A stretch of 64,000 nucleotides of DNA from assembly GCF_035917415.1 (NCBI RefSeq), contig NZ_CP109073.1, forward strand, positions 4,014,501 to 4,078,500. Reading direction: 5' to 3'. This DNA comes from Streptomyces sp. NBC_01803 (GTDB lineage: Bacteria; Actinomycetota; Actinomycetes; Streptomycetales; Streptomycetaceae). How positions within the stretch are numbered: the first letter of the stretch is position 1; every line of letters starts with the position of its first letter. Shown one piece after another: positions 33,384 to 41,068 of the stretch. Under the pieces are notes generated by a model. The model saw only the letters and a list, made by a program, of their open reading frames with translations, did not search any database and had not been told where the DNA came from. A program made the position numbers and the translations under genes.

Positions 33384-34184
33384 ATGGTAGGGACTCCACT
33401 GGACACCACCAGAGCCGATAGGGGAGGTGCGGCCACGTCCACTGGCCGGGGGATGCTGAAACGCCTCCTGAGGTCTTCCGGCGGGCCGAATTCCGTGACC
33501 GAGATCGCTGACGCCGACCGCGCGCAGGCCACTACCGATGCGGCTGACGGCACCACCACCGCCGTCGCCACGTTCAACGAGGGCGCCGACGGCACGACGT
33601 GGGCCCCGCCGTCCTGGGAAGAGATCGTCAGCACACACAGTGCCCGGGTCTACCGGCTGGCGTACCGGCTCACGGGGAATCAGCACGACGCCGAGGACCT
33701 GACGCAGGAAGTCTTCGTCCGGGTCTTCCGCTCGCTGTCCACCTACACCCCCGGTACGTTCGAGGGCTGGCTGCACCGCATCACGACGAACCTGTTCCTG
33801 GACTCCGTGCGGCGCAAGCAGCGCATCCGCTTCGACGCCCTGGGCGAGGACGCGGCCGACCGGCTGCCGAGTCGCGAGCCCACCCCCCAGCAGTACTTCA
33901 ACGACACGCACTTCGACGCCGACGTGCAGCAGGCACTGGACACGCTGGCGCCGGACTTCCGGGCCGCCGTGGTCCTCTGCGACATCGAGGGCCTGAGCTA
34001 TGAGGAGATCGCCACCACGCTCGGCGTGAAGCTCGGCACCGTCCGCAGCCGGATCCACCGCGGCCGCTCGCACCTGCGCAAGGCCCTGCGCCACCGCTCC
34101 CCGCGCGTGCGCGCCGAGCGGGCCGACGCCGTTCTCGCCGCGGTGCCCGCCGCGCCGTGTGCCGGGGAAGGCGGGGCGGCGTGA
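33384..34184 (+). CDS. ECF RNA polymerase sigma factor (SigE-type of the sigE-rseA-htrA locus)
   Basis: Predicted 266-residue extracytoplasmic-function sigma factor. The first about 75 residues are a polar extension; region 2 follows ([19 protein letters not shown], then [11 protein letters not shown]) for -10 binding, and region 4 ([20 protein letters not shown]) for -35 binding. The start [15 protein letters not shown] at 33384 is selected with GGGCAGG just upstream. The next gene encodes its probable anti-sigma factor and overlaps by 4 bases. Context (methyltransferase before; anti-sigma, HtrA, TatB after) equals the mycobacterial sigE locus, which answers envelope stress. It is not the separate cseB/sigE system of Streptomyces. 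Confidence 0.9.
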   Translation: MVGTPLDTTRADRGGAATSTGRGMLKRLLRSSGGPNSVTEIADADRAQATTDAADGTTTAVATFNEGADGTTWAPPSWEEIVSTHSARVYRLAYRLTGNQHDAEDLTQEVFVRVFRSLSTYTPGTFEGWLHRITTNLFLDSVRRKQRIRFDALGEDAADRLPSREPTPQQYFNDTHFDADVQQALDTLAPDFRAAVVLCDIEGLSYEEIATTLGVKLGTVRSRIHRGRSHLRKALRHRSPRVRAERADAVLAAVPAAPCAGEGGAA

Positions 34185-35008
34185 CCAGTGCCGCTGAGAC
34201 CGGCCCGGCCGACCACCACCTCGGGGAGAGTCTGGCCGCGCTCGTCGACGGTGAGTTGTCCCATGACAGCCGCGACCGCGTGCTGGCGCACCTCGCGACC
34301 TGTCCGAGCTGCAAGGCCGAGGCGGACGCGCAGCGGGAGCTGAAGAGCGTCTTCGCGGCCAGCTCGCTGCCCACCCCCTCTGACGGATTGCTCGCCAGAT
34401 TGCAGGGGCTGCCGTCCGCCGCCGACGACGCCTCGTCCGCCGAGCCCCCGGAGCCCACCGGCCGCACCAGCCCGGCCGGATCGCCGGCCGACCGGTCCTC
34501 GACGTTAAGCCTGGGGCTGCTGCCAGGCGGCAGGCAGCGCGAGTCGCTGCTCGCTCCGCCCCCCCTCGGGACCGCGCGCGGCTTCCGCATACACGAGCCG
34601 GGGGTCCCGCGAGCGCACCGAGGCCACCGGCTCGCCTTCGCCGCCGCGGGCGCGGTCTCCCTCGCGGCGTTCGCCATCGGCGGCGCCATGACCACCGCCG
34701 GTCCAGGCGGCGGCACGGTCACCGCCGGTTCCTCCACGGCCAGCAGCGTCGCGGGCAGCGGCGCGACGCCGGTGAGCGGGGCCCGCACGGTGGTCGGCCG
34801 TTCCGACGAGGAGTCGCGGCTGCCCGCGGTGCTGACCACGGCCCAGGCGGCCGGGCTGGCCGTCCTGAGCGCGCCCGCCGGGCCGGTCATGCCGAGCGGA
34901 CAGCTGTTCCCGCTCTTCCGGGCCAGCCTCGCTCTGGGCTCCGTCTCCGCGCCGGGGTCGGCCGCCACGCCGGGACCGAGCCTTTTCGGAGCCGTGAGCC
35001 CCCGCTGA
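34181..35008 (+). CDS. Zinc anti-sigma factor (RseA-like) with an in-frame TTA codon
   Basis: Predicted 275-residue membrane anti-sigma factor. The zinc-binding anti-sigma domain is at the N-terminus: [20 protein letters not shown], then HLATCPSC with the His-x3-Cys-x2-Cys motif. A membrane helix lies near residues 150-170 ([18 protein letters not shown]), and a variable Ala/Gly-rich external part follows. It would hold the ECF sigma factor inactive until envelope stress. The GTG overlaps the sigma stop. Codon 109 (34505-34507) is TTA, read only by the bldA tRNA in Streptomyces, and the only in-frame TTA I found in the window. Its translation could therefore be developmentally limited. Confidence 0.88.
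   Translation: MTSAAETGPADHHLGESLAALVDGELSHDSRDRVLAHLATCPSCKAEADAQRELKSVFAASSLPTPSDGLLARLQGLPSAADDASSAEPPEPTGRTSPAGSPADRSSTLSLGLLPGGRQRESLLAPPPLGTARGFRIHEPGVPRAHRGHRLAFAAAGAVSLAAFAIGGAMTTAGPGGGTVTAGSSTASSVAGSGATPVSGARTVVGRSDEESRLPAVLTTAQAAGLAVLSAPAGPVMPSGQLFPLFRASLALGSVSAPGSAATPGPSLFGAVSPR
34505..34507 (+). other. In-frame TTA leucine codon (probable bldA control point)
   Basis: The codons here read tcc tcg acg TTA agc ctg, giving S-S-T-L-S-L in the anti-sigma frame. In Streptomyces, TTA is decoded by the late-expressed tRNA-Leu bldA. Confidence 0.85.
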
Positions 35009-35078
35009 TTTCGGCCGACTGACCTGGTTGAATGCAATACCGGGACAGGACGACGCGGACACGATGGGGACGGCGGCT

Positions 35079-36545
35079 ATGGACAAGGGGAACGGCGCCT
35101 CCTGGGGCTCCTCCGGGCAGAGCCAGGGGGACGACCCCGAGGCACGGCCGGGCCACGATCCTTACGGCACCCCGCCCTACGGACAGCCCGGTCCCTGGGC
35201 GCCCGCGCCCCCTGTCCAGCGGCCCAGCCCCACGCCGCCCGCGGGCACGCACGTCCCGCCCCCACCGCTCCCGCAGTCGTCGCCGCCCATGACCACTCCT
35301 GCCCGAGGCACCGCCCTGCCCGGCGGCGAGCCGCCCAGCCGGTACGACCCGTGGGCCGCCGCGGGAGCGACGGCGACGCTGCCGCCGCAGGCTCTCGCCC
35401 CGCCGCCCGCCGCCGCGCCCCCGGCCGGTCCGGACCAGGACCGGCCGCGGGCCGCACCACTGGTGGCCGGCGCGGCGGTGATCGCGCTGCTCGCCGGCAT
35501 CCTCGGCGGCGGCATCGGGGTCCTGCTGGAGCGCGAGGGCGCGTTCGACGAGGTGCGGCTGCCGCAGGCCGTGGCCGAGGAGGAGACGCCGCGGCCGGCG
35601 GGAAGCATCGCCGGCATCGCGGACGCGGTGCTGCCCGGCGTGGTCACCCTGCACGTCTCGGGCGGCGGCGCGGCCGGCACCGGCACCGGCTTCGTCCTGG
35701 ACGACGACGGCCACATCCTCACCAACGCGCATGTGGTGCGCCCGGCGGGGGAGAGCGGCGTGATAGAGGTCACCTTCGGCAGTGGCGACCGGGCGCGGGC
35801 CGAAGTCGTCGGCCAGGACAGCGGTTACGACCTGGCCGTGGTCAAGGTTTCGGGCGTCTCCGGGCTGAGCCCGCTGACGCTGGGGGACTCCGACGCGGTG
35901 CGGGTCGGCGATCCGGTGGTCGCGATCGGCGCCCCGTTCGACCTGGAGGGCACCGTCACCTCCGGCATCATCAGCGCCACCGAGCGCCCGATCACGGCCG
36001 GCGGCGAGGAGGCGGACGGATCCGACATCAGCTATGTCAACGCCCTCCAGACCGACGCCCCGATCAACCCGGGGAACTCGGGGGGTCCGCTGGTCGACCT
36101 CAACGGCCGGGTCATCGGTGTCAACAGCGCGATCCGCACCGCCGACAGCGGCGGCTTCGAGGCCGGCCAGTCGGGCAGCGTCGGCCTGGGTTTCGCCATC
36201 CCGGTCAACCAGGCCAAGGACGTCGCCGAGCAGCTCATCAACCACGGCCGCGCGACCCACCCCGTCATCGGGGTCACCCTCGACACCGGATATCTCGGCG
36301 AGGGTGCCCGCGTCGGCAGCTCCACCGGCGACCCGGCCGTCGTGCCGGGCGGCCCGGCGGACGAGGCCGGAGTCCGGGAGGGCGATGTCATCACCGAGGT
36401 CGACGGCGCGCCGGTGCGGGGCAGCGACGAGCTGATCGTGAAGATCCGCAGCCACCGGCCGGGCGACGAGCTGACCCTGACCATCGAGCGCGGCGGCGAC
36501 GCACGGACCCTGACGGTCGTGCTGGGGGAGTCGACCGGTGACTGA
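35079..36545 (+). CDS. htrA: HtrA-like membrane-anchored serine protease with PDZ domain
   Basis: Predicted 488-residue trypsin-fold protease that degrades or senses misfolded proteins outside the membrane. A proline-rich cytoplasmic region of about 125 residues precedes one membrane helix (LVAGAAVIALLAGILGGGIG). The catalytic triad is His217 (LTNAHVV), Asp251 (GYDLAVV) and Ser334 (NPGNSGGPLVD). The C-terminal PDZ domain (GVREGDVITEVDGAPVRG) binds substrates. The ATG at 35079 has GGGGA 8 bases upstream; ATG 35064 and TTG 35028 are alternatives. Placed after the sigma/anti-sigma pair as in mycobacteria, where HtrA is part of the envelope-stress response. Confidence 0.9.
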   Translation: MDKGNGASWGSSGQSQGDDPEARPGHDPYGTPPYGQPGPWAPAPPVQRPSPTPPAGTHVPPPPLPQSSPPMTTPARGTALPGGEPPSRYDPWAAAGATATLPPQALAPPPAAAPPAGPDQDRPRAAPLVAGAAVIALLAGILGGGIGVLLEREGAFDEVRLPQAVAEEETPRPAGSIAGIADAVLPGVVTLHVSGGGAAGTGTGFVLDDDGHILTNAHVVRPAGESGVIEVTFGSGDRARAEVVGQDSGYDLAVVKVSGVSGLSPLTLGDSDAVRVGDPVVAIGAPFDLEGTVTSGIISATERPITAGGEEADGSDISYVNALQTDAPINPGNSGGPLVDLNGRVIGVNSAIRTADSGGFEAGQSGSVGLGFAIPVNQAKDVAEQLINHGRATHPVIGVTLDTGYLGEGARVGSSTGDPAVVPGGPADEAGVREGDVITEVDGAPVRGSDELIVKIRSHRPGDELTLTIERGGDARTLTVVLGESTGD

Positions 36546-36642
36546 CGGCCGTCGTTCACCGCGCCGTGTCCCCTGGCGTCTCCCATTGACCGCCCCCGGC
36601 GGGTACCGTGGCCATCTACCGCATGCGTAAGGGAGCTGTCAG

Positions 36643-37092
36643 GTGTTCTTCGATATAGGGTCCCTGGAGTTCATCGCGCTGGTCGTCCTCGCCATCCTCG
36701 TCTTCGGTCCCGAGAAGCTGCCGAAGATGATCCAGGACACCGCCGGGTTCCTGCGCAAGGTCCGCGAATTCTCCGACAGCGCCAAGCGCGACATCCGCAG
36801 CGAGCTCGGCCCGGAGTTCAAGGACTTCGACTTCGAGGACCTCAACCCCAGGACATTCGCGCGCAAGCACCTGCTGGACAACGAGGACCTGGGTCTCAAG
36901 GAGCTCACGAGCAACCTGGACATGCGCAAGGAGCTGTCCGAGGTCACCGACGCGATCAACGGCCGCCCGGCCGACCGCGCCGACCTCGGGAAGCAGCCCG
37001 GTGGCCGGGTCCGGCTCGGCAAGGACGGCGACGGCGCCGCCCGCCCCGCGCCGCCCGAGGAGCCCCCGCCGTTCGACGCCGACGCCACCTGA
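36643..37092 (+). CDS. tatB: Twin-arginine translocation protein TatB
   Basis: Predicted 149-residue component of the Tat export system, which moves folded proteins across the membrane. The N-terminus MFFDIGSLEFIALVVLAILVF is the TatB membrane helix, followed by the hinge GPEKLPKMI and an amphipathic helix (FLRKVREFSDSAKRDIRSEL). The Glu in the helix start (LEF) is typical of TatB; TatA usually has a different residue. The rest is a polar tail. The GTG at 36643 has AAGGGAG upstream. The position after htrA is conserved in actinobacteria. Confidence 0.92.
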   Translation: MFFDIGSLEFIALVVLAILVFGPEKLPKMIQDTAGFLRKVREFSDSAKRDIRSELGPEFKDFDFEDLNPRTFARKHLLDNEDLGLKELTSNLDMRKELSEVTDAINGRPADRADLGKQPGGRVRLGKDGDGAARPAPPEEPPPFDADAT

Positions 37093-37226
37093 GTGGAAAC
37101 GCGCGGTTTCGGGGGGATATGACCCCGACCGATCTCCCGGCCTGCCCGACACCCCGGATGGGGATGGCTATCCTCCCTATGTCCGGGGTGTGCCCAGGAC
37201 AGGGCAATGAGGAGGCGTCGCGTTAC

Positions 37227-37907
37227 ATGGAGACGACGAGTCGGGCGGAGCCGCATGACGCGACAGGCGGCCCAGGCGCGTCCGGGGGGCAGGCCGGTCC
37301 GCAGGGGGTGCCTGGAGCGCGCCGTGCGCTGGAAGGTTACTTGATGGCCGGATTCCCCTGGTACGGACTGGACGAGGCGTTCACGGGGCCGCGCTGGCTG
37401 ATGCAGGTCGGGGTCGCGGCCGACGGCGCGGTCGAGTATGGCTCCACCGGCCACGGGGACGAGCCGTCGCTGCGCGGTGAGATCGGCCAGGAGGAGCAGC
37501 GGTTCGCCGTCGTGGTGACCGTCGCCAGCCGTCCGGTGCGGCGCAGCCCGGACGGCATGGGCGTGTTGGAGGCCACCTCGGTCTCCTCGGCCGCCTGGCT
37601 GGCCGGCTCCGGACTGCTCTCGTGCACCTGGCCGCCCCAGATGGAGCGGGCCCTGCGACAGGACTGGCTCGAACAGCAGACAGCCATCGCCTGGGAGCTG
37701 GCCGACGATCTGCGCGGGGGCGGCTGGTCGTCGCTCTCCCTGCCCGTCGACGGTGTGCCGACCGACTTCCACTACCGCGAGTCCGAGTACGGCTGGGTAC
37801 TGGCCGGCGCCGCCCAGCACGACGTCCACATCGGCGCCTACGGGCGCGGTATGAGCGCCTACGGCCTGGGCTTCTCCGTGGTCACGGACATCGAGAGCTA
37901 CGCCTAG
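37227..37907 (+). CDS. Conserved protein of unknown function
   Basis: Predicted 226-residue soluble protein. Visible blocks are LMAGFPWYGLDEAFTGPRWL near residue 40, a region with VVVTVASRPVRRSPDG, TWPPQMERALRQDWLEQQ, and the end GAYGRGMSAYGLGFSVVTDI. No signal peptide, membrane segment or metal motif is evident. The ATG at 37227 has GAGGAGG (37209-37215) 11 bases upstream; in-frame sequence before it is poorly protein-like. It sits between tatB and the convergent mrp gene, a position where Streptomyces genomes carry an equivalent hypothetical gene. I recognise no domain. Confidence 0.75.
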   Translation: METTSRAEPHDATGGPGASGGQAGPQGVPGARRALEGYLMAGFPWYGLDEAFTGPRWLMQVGVAADGAVEYGSTGHGDEPSLRGEIGQEEQRFAVVVTVASRPVRRSPDGMGVLEATSVSSAAWLAGSGLLSCTWPPQMERALRQDWLEQQTAIAWELADDLRGGGWSSLSLPVDGVPTDFHYRESEYGWVLAGAAQHDVHIGAYGRGMSAYGLGFSVVTDIESYA

Positions 37908-37927
37908 CCGTCCGGCGGCGGGCGCGC

Positions 37928-37954
37928 GGGTGGGCGGTGCTCGGCTGCCCACCC
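37928..37954. terminator. Bidirectional terminator between hypothetical gene and mrp
   Basis: GGGTGGGC (37928-37935) pairs with GCCCACCC (37947-37954), an 8-bp stem in the 66 bases between the convergent stops. Confidence 0.65.
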
Positions 37955-37973
37955 ACCACGACCGGCCCGGCCG

Positions 37974-39149
37974 TCAGAACTTGTTGCGCGGCGTGATGCC
38001 GAGCGACAGCCCCGCCAGACCGCGCGTCCGTCCGCCGAGCGAGGACGCGATCTTCCGCAGCGCCGCGCCGGCCGGGGAGTCGGGGTCGGAGAGCACGACC
38101 GGCTTCCCCTCGTCGCCGCCCTCCCGCAGCCGCACGTCGATCGGGATCGAGCCCAGCACGGGGACCTCGGTGCCGGTCGTCCGCGTCAGTCCCTCGGCCA
38201 CCCGCCGCCCGCCGCCGGAGCCGAAGACGTCGACCATCTCGCCGCAGTGCGGGCAGGGCAGCCCCGCCATGTTCTCCACCACGCCGACGATCTTCTGGTG
38301 CGTCTGCACCGCGATCGAGCCGGCCCGCTCCGCGACCTCGGCCGCCGCCTGCTGCGGCGTGGTCACCACCAGGATCTCCGCGCCCGGCACCAGCTGGGCG
38401 ACCGAGATGGCGATGTCACCGGTGCCCGGCGGCAGGTCGAGCAGCAGTACGTCGAGATCGCCCCAGTAGACATCCGCGAGAAACTGCTGGAGCGCGCGGT
38501 GCAGCATCGGGCCGCGCCACACCACGGGGGCGTTGCCCGGCGTGAACATCCCGATCGAGATCACCTTCACGCCCTGCGCCGAGGGCGGCATGATCATGTT
38601 CTCCACCTGGGTGGGGCGCGCGTCGGTGCCGAGCATGCGCGGCACCGAGTGGCCGTAGATGTCCGCGTCCACCACGCCGACCTTCAGCCCGTCGGCCGCC
38701 ATCGCCGCCGCCAGGTTGACCGTCACCGAGGACTTGCCGACGCCGCCCTTGCCCGAGGCCACCGCGTACACCCGGGTCAGCGAGCCCGGCTTGGCGAACG
38801 GCACCTCGCGCTCGGCCTGCCCGCCGCGCAGCGTGACGGCCAGCTCCTTGCGCTGCGCGTCGCTCATCACGTCAAGCTCGACGCGCGCGTCGGTCACCCC
38901 GGGAACGCCGAGCACCGCCCGGCTCACCTCGGTGGTGATCGTCTCCCGCATCGGACAGCCCTGGATCGTCAGGTACACCCCCACCGTGACCGTTCCGTCC
39001 GCGGCGATGTCCACCGATTTGACCATGCCGAGGTCGGTGATGGGCCGGTGGATCTCGGGGTCGTTCACCCGCTTCAGCGCGGCGCGCACGGCATCCTCGG
39101 TGGGGACCTCGCCGGTCGCGCCCGAGGCTGGGGGAGTGTCGGTAGCCAT
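37974..39149 (-). CDS. mrp: Mrp/ApbC iron-sulfur cluster carrier ATPase
   Basis: Predicted 391-residue P-loop ATPase that carries Fe-S clusters to target enzymes. The N-terminal MIP18/DUF59 domain (about residues 1-95) contains RVNDPEIHRPITDLGMVKSV and the cysteine of TIQGCPMRE. The ATPase domain has the deviant Walker A ASGKGGVGKSSVTVNLA, VVDADIYGHS, and the cluster-binding CxxC in GLPCPHCGEM. The start MATDTPPAS at 39149 is supported by a minus-strand box TACCAT 7 bases upstream; no ribosome binding site is seen. mrp lies near htrA-tatB in mycobacteria as well (Rv1229c). Confidence 0.93.
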   Translation of the reverse strand: MATDTPPASGATGEVPTEDAVRAALKRVNDPEIHRPITDLGMVKSVDIAADGTVTVGVYLTIQGCPMRETITTEVSRAVLGVPGVTDARVELDVMSDAQRKELAVTLRGGQAEREVPFAKPGSLTRVYAVASGKGGVGKSSVTVNLAAAMAADGLKVGVVDADIYGHSVPRMLGTDARPTQVENMIMPPSAQGVKVISIGMFTPGNAPVVWRGPMLHRALQQFLADVYWGDLDVLLLDLPPGTGDIAISVAQLVPGAEILVVTTPQQAAAEVAERAGSIAVQTHQKIVGVVENMAGLPCPHCGEMVDVFGSGGGRRVAEGLTRTTGTEVPVLGSIPIDVRLREGGDEGKPVVLSDPDSPAGAALRKIASSLGGRTRGLAGLSLGITPRNKF

Positions 39150-39156
39150 GCACCCG

Positions 39157-39162
39157 ATGGTA
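39157..39162 (-). promoter_or_regulatory. Candidate leaderless -10 box for mrp
   Basis: Minus-strand TACCAT ends 7 bases before the mrp ATG, placing transcription start at the initiation codon. Confidence 0.5.
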
Positions 39163-39265
39163 CGGCTCGGTAGCGAGTGGAGGAGACCGGCCCTTGGAGC
39201 GGGTGCCGGGGGTGCGGGTACGCTGCGGGGCGAGCAGCCGCGCATCGCCGAGGAGAGCAGCCGAC

Positions 39266-40024
39266 GTGACACCACCCGCCTCCGCATCGCTCCTCAGGTG
39301 GCGCAGGATTCCGGTGGCCGCGGCGTGCGCGGGAGCGCTCGCCCTGACCCTGGGCGGCTGCGGCTCCGGCGACCCGGACGAGGGCACCAACGGCATGGGT
39401 GACCTGCCCGCCACCGAGATCGAGGAGCAGGCCCGGCAGGCCGCGGTGGACGCCTCCGCGGTCCGGCTGTCCGGCACGGTCATCAGTGAAGGCCAGTCCT
39501 ATCGGCTCGACGTCCGGCTCAGCGAGGAGGGCGCCGTCGGCGAGGTGTCCGCCGAGGGCGCCACCTTCGAGCTGCTGCGGGTCGGCGAGGACCTGTACAT
39601 CAAGGCCGACGAGGCGTTCTGGGAGAGCGAGGGCATCCCGGAGGAGCTGGAGTCCGATCCGGCCGAGAAGCTGGACGGCAAGTACGTCCGCGTCGCCCCC
39701 GAAGACCCGGCCTACGGGCAGCTCACCGGCTTCACCGACAAGGAGACCCTGCTGGAGGGGCTGCTCACGCTGGACGGCGAGCGGGAGACGGGCGAGCGCG
39801 GCGAGGTCGAGGGCGTTCGGACGATCCGCGTCGAGGCGGACGGCGGCGAGGGCGGGGCGATGGACGTCTCCCTGGACGGCGCCCCCTATCCGATGCGCCT
39901 GGAGCGTGGCGGCGCGGCGGGCGAGCTGATGATGGACGACTGGGGCGAGGCGTTCGCGTTGCGCGCGCCGGAGGAGGACGACATCGTCGACTACGGCGAC
40001 GACATCATCACCCCGGGCGACTAG
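39266..40024 (+). CDS. Lipoprotein with LppX/LprG-like beta fold
   Basis: Predicted 252-residue lipoprotein. The signal peptide (SLLRWRRIPVAAACAGALALTL) ends in the lipobox LGGC, giving lipid attachment to that cysteine. The mature part has repeated beta-strand-like segments (VRLSGTVISEGQSYRLDVRL, AVGEVSAEGATFELLRVGE, DLYIKADEAFWE) resembling the LppX/LprG/DUF1396 class of lipoproteins with a lipid-binding half-barrel. It is strongly acidic toward the C-terminus (EEDDIVDYGDD). The GTG at 39266 has AGGAGAG 8 bases upstream. Its stop and that of the convergent next gene share the same CTAG. Confidence 0.75.
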   Translation: MTPPASASLLRWRRIPVAAACAGALALTLGGCGSGDPDEGTNGMGDLPATEIEEQARQAAVDASAVRLSGTVISEGQSYRLDVRLSEEGAVGEVSAEGATFELLRVGEDLYIKADEAFWESEGIPEELESDPAEKLDGKYVRVAPEDPAYGQLTGFTDKETLLEGLLTLDGERETGERGEVEGVRTIRVEADGGEGGAMDVSLDGAPYPMRLERGGAAGELMMDDWGEAFALRAPEEDDIVDYGDDIITPGD

Positions 40025-40551
40025 CGCTGGCGCGACCGGCCCGGTCGGCGGCGGGCCGGGAGGCCGGAGGGGACCGGGAGCCGGGTGCTGGCGGGGGTGG
40101 GCGGCGGCGCGGCGGCGGGGGAGGCCGTGGGCATGGTGTCGGGGCGCTGGAGCGGTTCGCCGGACGGCGTCAGCCGCAGGACCCGGCACTCGGTGGCCCA
40201 GCGGGCGGCCAGGGCCTCCGCGGTCTCGGGCGCGTTCAGCCGCTTGCCCCGCAGCTCGTTCACGGCCGCCCGCCACACCTCGCCGTCCGGCGTCGGCTCG
40301 GCCACCAGGGCGGGCCAGACGATCAGTCGGCCCCCCTTGTCCTTGCTCCGGCAACTCACCGTCGCCGGACCCCCGTCGGCCAGCCCGAGCCCGTCGAACG
40401 GCTGCTCGCCGGGCCCACCGACGAGGCATACGGCACCGTCGTGCCAGACATGCCACAAGCCCCGCGCCACCCCCTCGGAGCCGCGCACCCACACCAGCGA
40501 GGACTTCTTCGCGGACTCCTCGATCAGAGCCAGATCGAACGCGGTCACCAT
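40021..40551 (-). CDS. Conserved protein of unknown function (176 residues)
   Basis: Predicted 176-residue soluble protein starting MVTAFDLALIEESAKKSSLVWV, followed by HVWHDGAVCLVGGPGEQPF and a region PATVSCRSKDKGGRLIVWPA that suggests a small beta-barrel. The C-terminal about 40 residues are a proline/arginine-rich tail. No recognised enzymatic motif. The minus-strand box TATGCT lies 6 bases before the ATG, so the message is probably leaderless. That promoter lies inside the end of the leftover helicase fragment (40545-40964). Confidence 0.75.
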   Translation of the reverse strand: MVTAFDLALIEESAKKSSLVWVRGSEGVARGLWHVWHDGAVCLVGGPGEQPFDGLGLADGGPATVSCRSKDKGGRLIVWPALVAEPTPDGEVWRAAVNELRGKRLNAPETAEALAARWATECRVLRLTPSGEPLQRPDTMPTASPAAAPPPTPASTRLPVPSGLPARRRPGRSRQR

Positions 40552-40964
40552 GGCCCGAGCATAGGGCCCTCCCGGGCCCACGCCACCCGGTAGATCGCCA
40601 GCTGGAGCGGATCGGCGTCCTGGCGGCGGGCGGTCTTCCAGTCGATGATGTCGAAGCCACCGGTGGCCGTCCGGTACACGGCGTCGATGCGGCCCCGGAT
40701 CACGCGCCCGGCGAGCTGGACGCGGAACGGCGCCTCCACCCGGTACGGCGTCCGTGTCGCGTACGGCGTGCGGCTGAACGCCTCCTTCAACGCGGCGAGT
40801 TCACGCTCGTCGCGGATCTCGGCGTCCTCCTTCGGATCGCCGCCCGGCAGCTCGTCCAGACCCAGCATGGGCAGCGGCAGCGCCTCGAACCGCGACTCGA
40901 CCCAGGCGTGGAAGCGCGTTCCGCGCCGCGCGGCCGGCTGCGGGGGGCGCGGCAGGACGTCCGG
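40545..40964 (-). pseudogene. Leftover C-terminal PD-(D/E)XK nuclease domain of a UvrD/AddAB-type helicase
   Basis: The frame from about 40964 down to the stop at 40545 gives some 140 residues that match the C-terminal nuclease domain of large actinobacterial UvrD/REP-type helicases: RRGTRFHAWVESRF, an acidic linker, APFRVQLAGRVIRGRIDAVYR, then FDIIDWKTARRQDADPLQLA and AIYRVAW. The nuclease motif residues (Asp of RIDAV, Asp/Lys of IIDWKT) and the QxxxY motif are kept. No helicase domain, ribosome binding site or plausible start precedes it: upstream is the terminator of the MiaE-like gene. It is therefore a remnant of a deleted gene. In mycobacteria two such helicases lie near moeZ and the DUF3152 gene. 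Confidence 0.78.
40558..40563 (-). promoter_or_regulatory. Candidate leaderless -10 box for the 176-residue protein
   Basis: Minus-strand TATGCT ends 6 bases before the ATG at 40551 and lies within the coding end of the helicase remnant. Confidence 0.5.
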
Positions 40965-41014
40965 GGTCGCGGCAGGGCGGCGGGGCTCCGCCCGATGCCT
41001 TGGGCGGGGGGCTC

Positions 41015-41043
41015 GGGGGCTCGGGGAGGTGGGCCGAGCCCCC
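41015..41043 (-). terminator. Terminator of the MiaE-like gene
   Basis: GGGGGCTCGG (41015-41024) and CCGAGCCCCC (41034-41043) form a perfect 10-bp stem with a 9-base loop, 25 bases beyond the minus-strand stop. Confidence 0.75.
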
Positions 41044-41068
41044 GGGGTGGGCTTCCGGCGGGCCGGGG

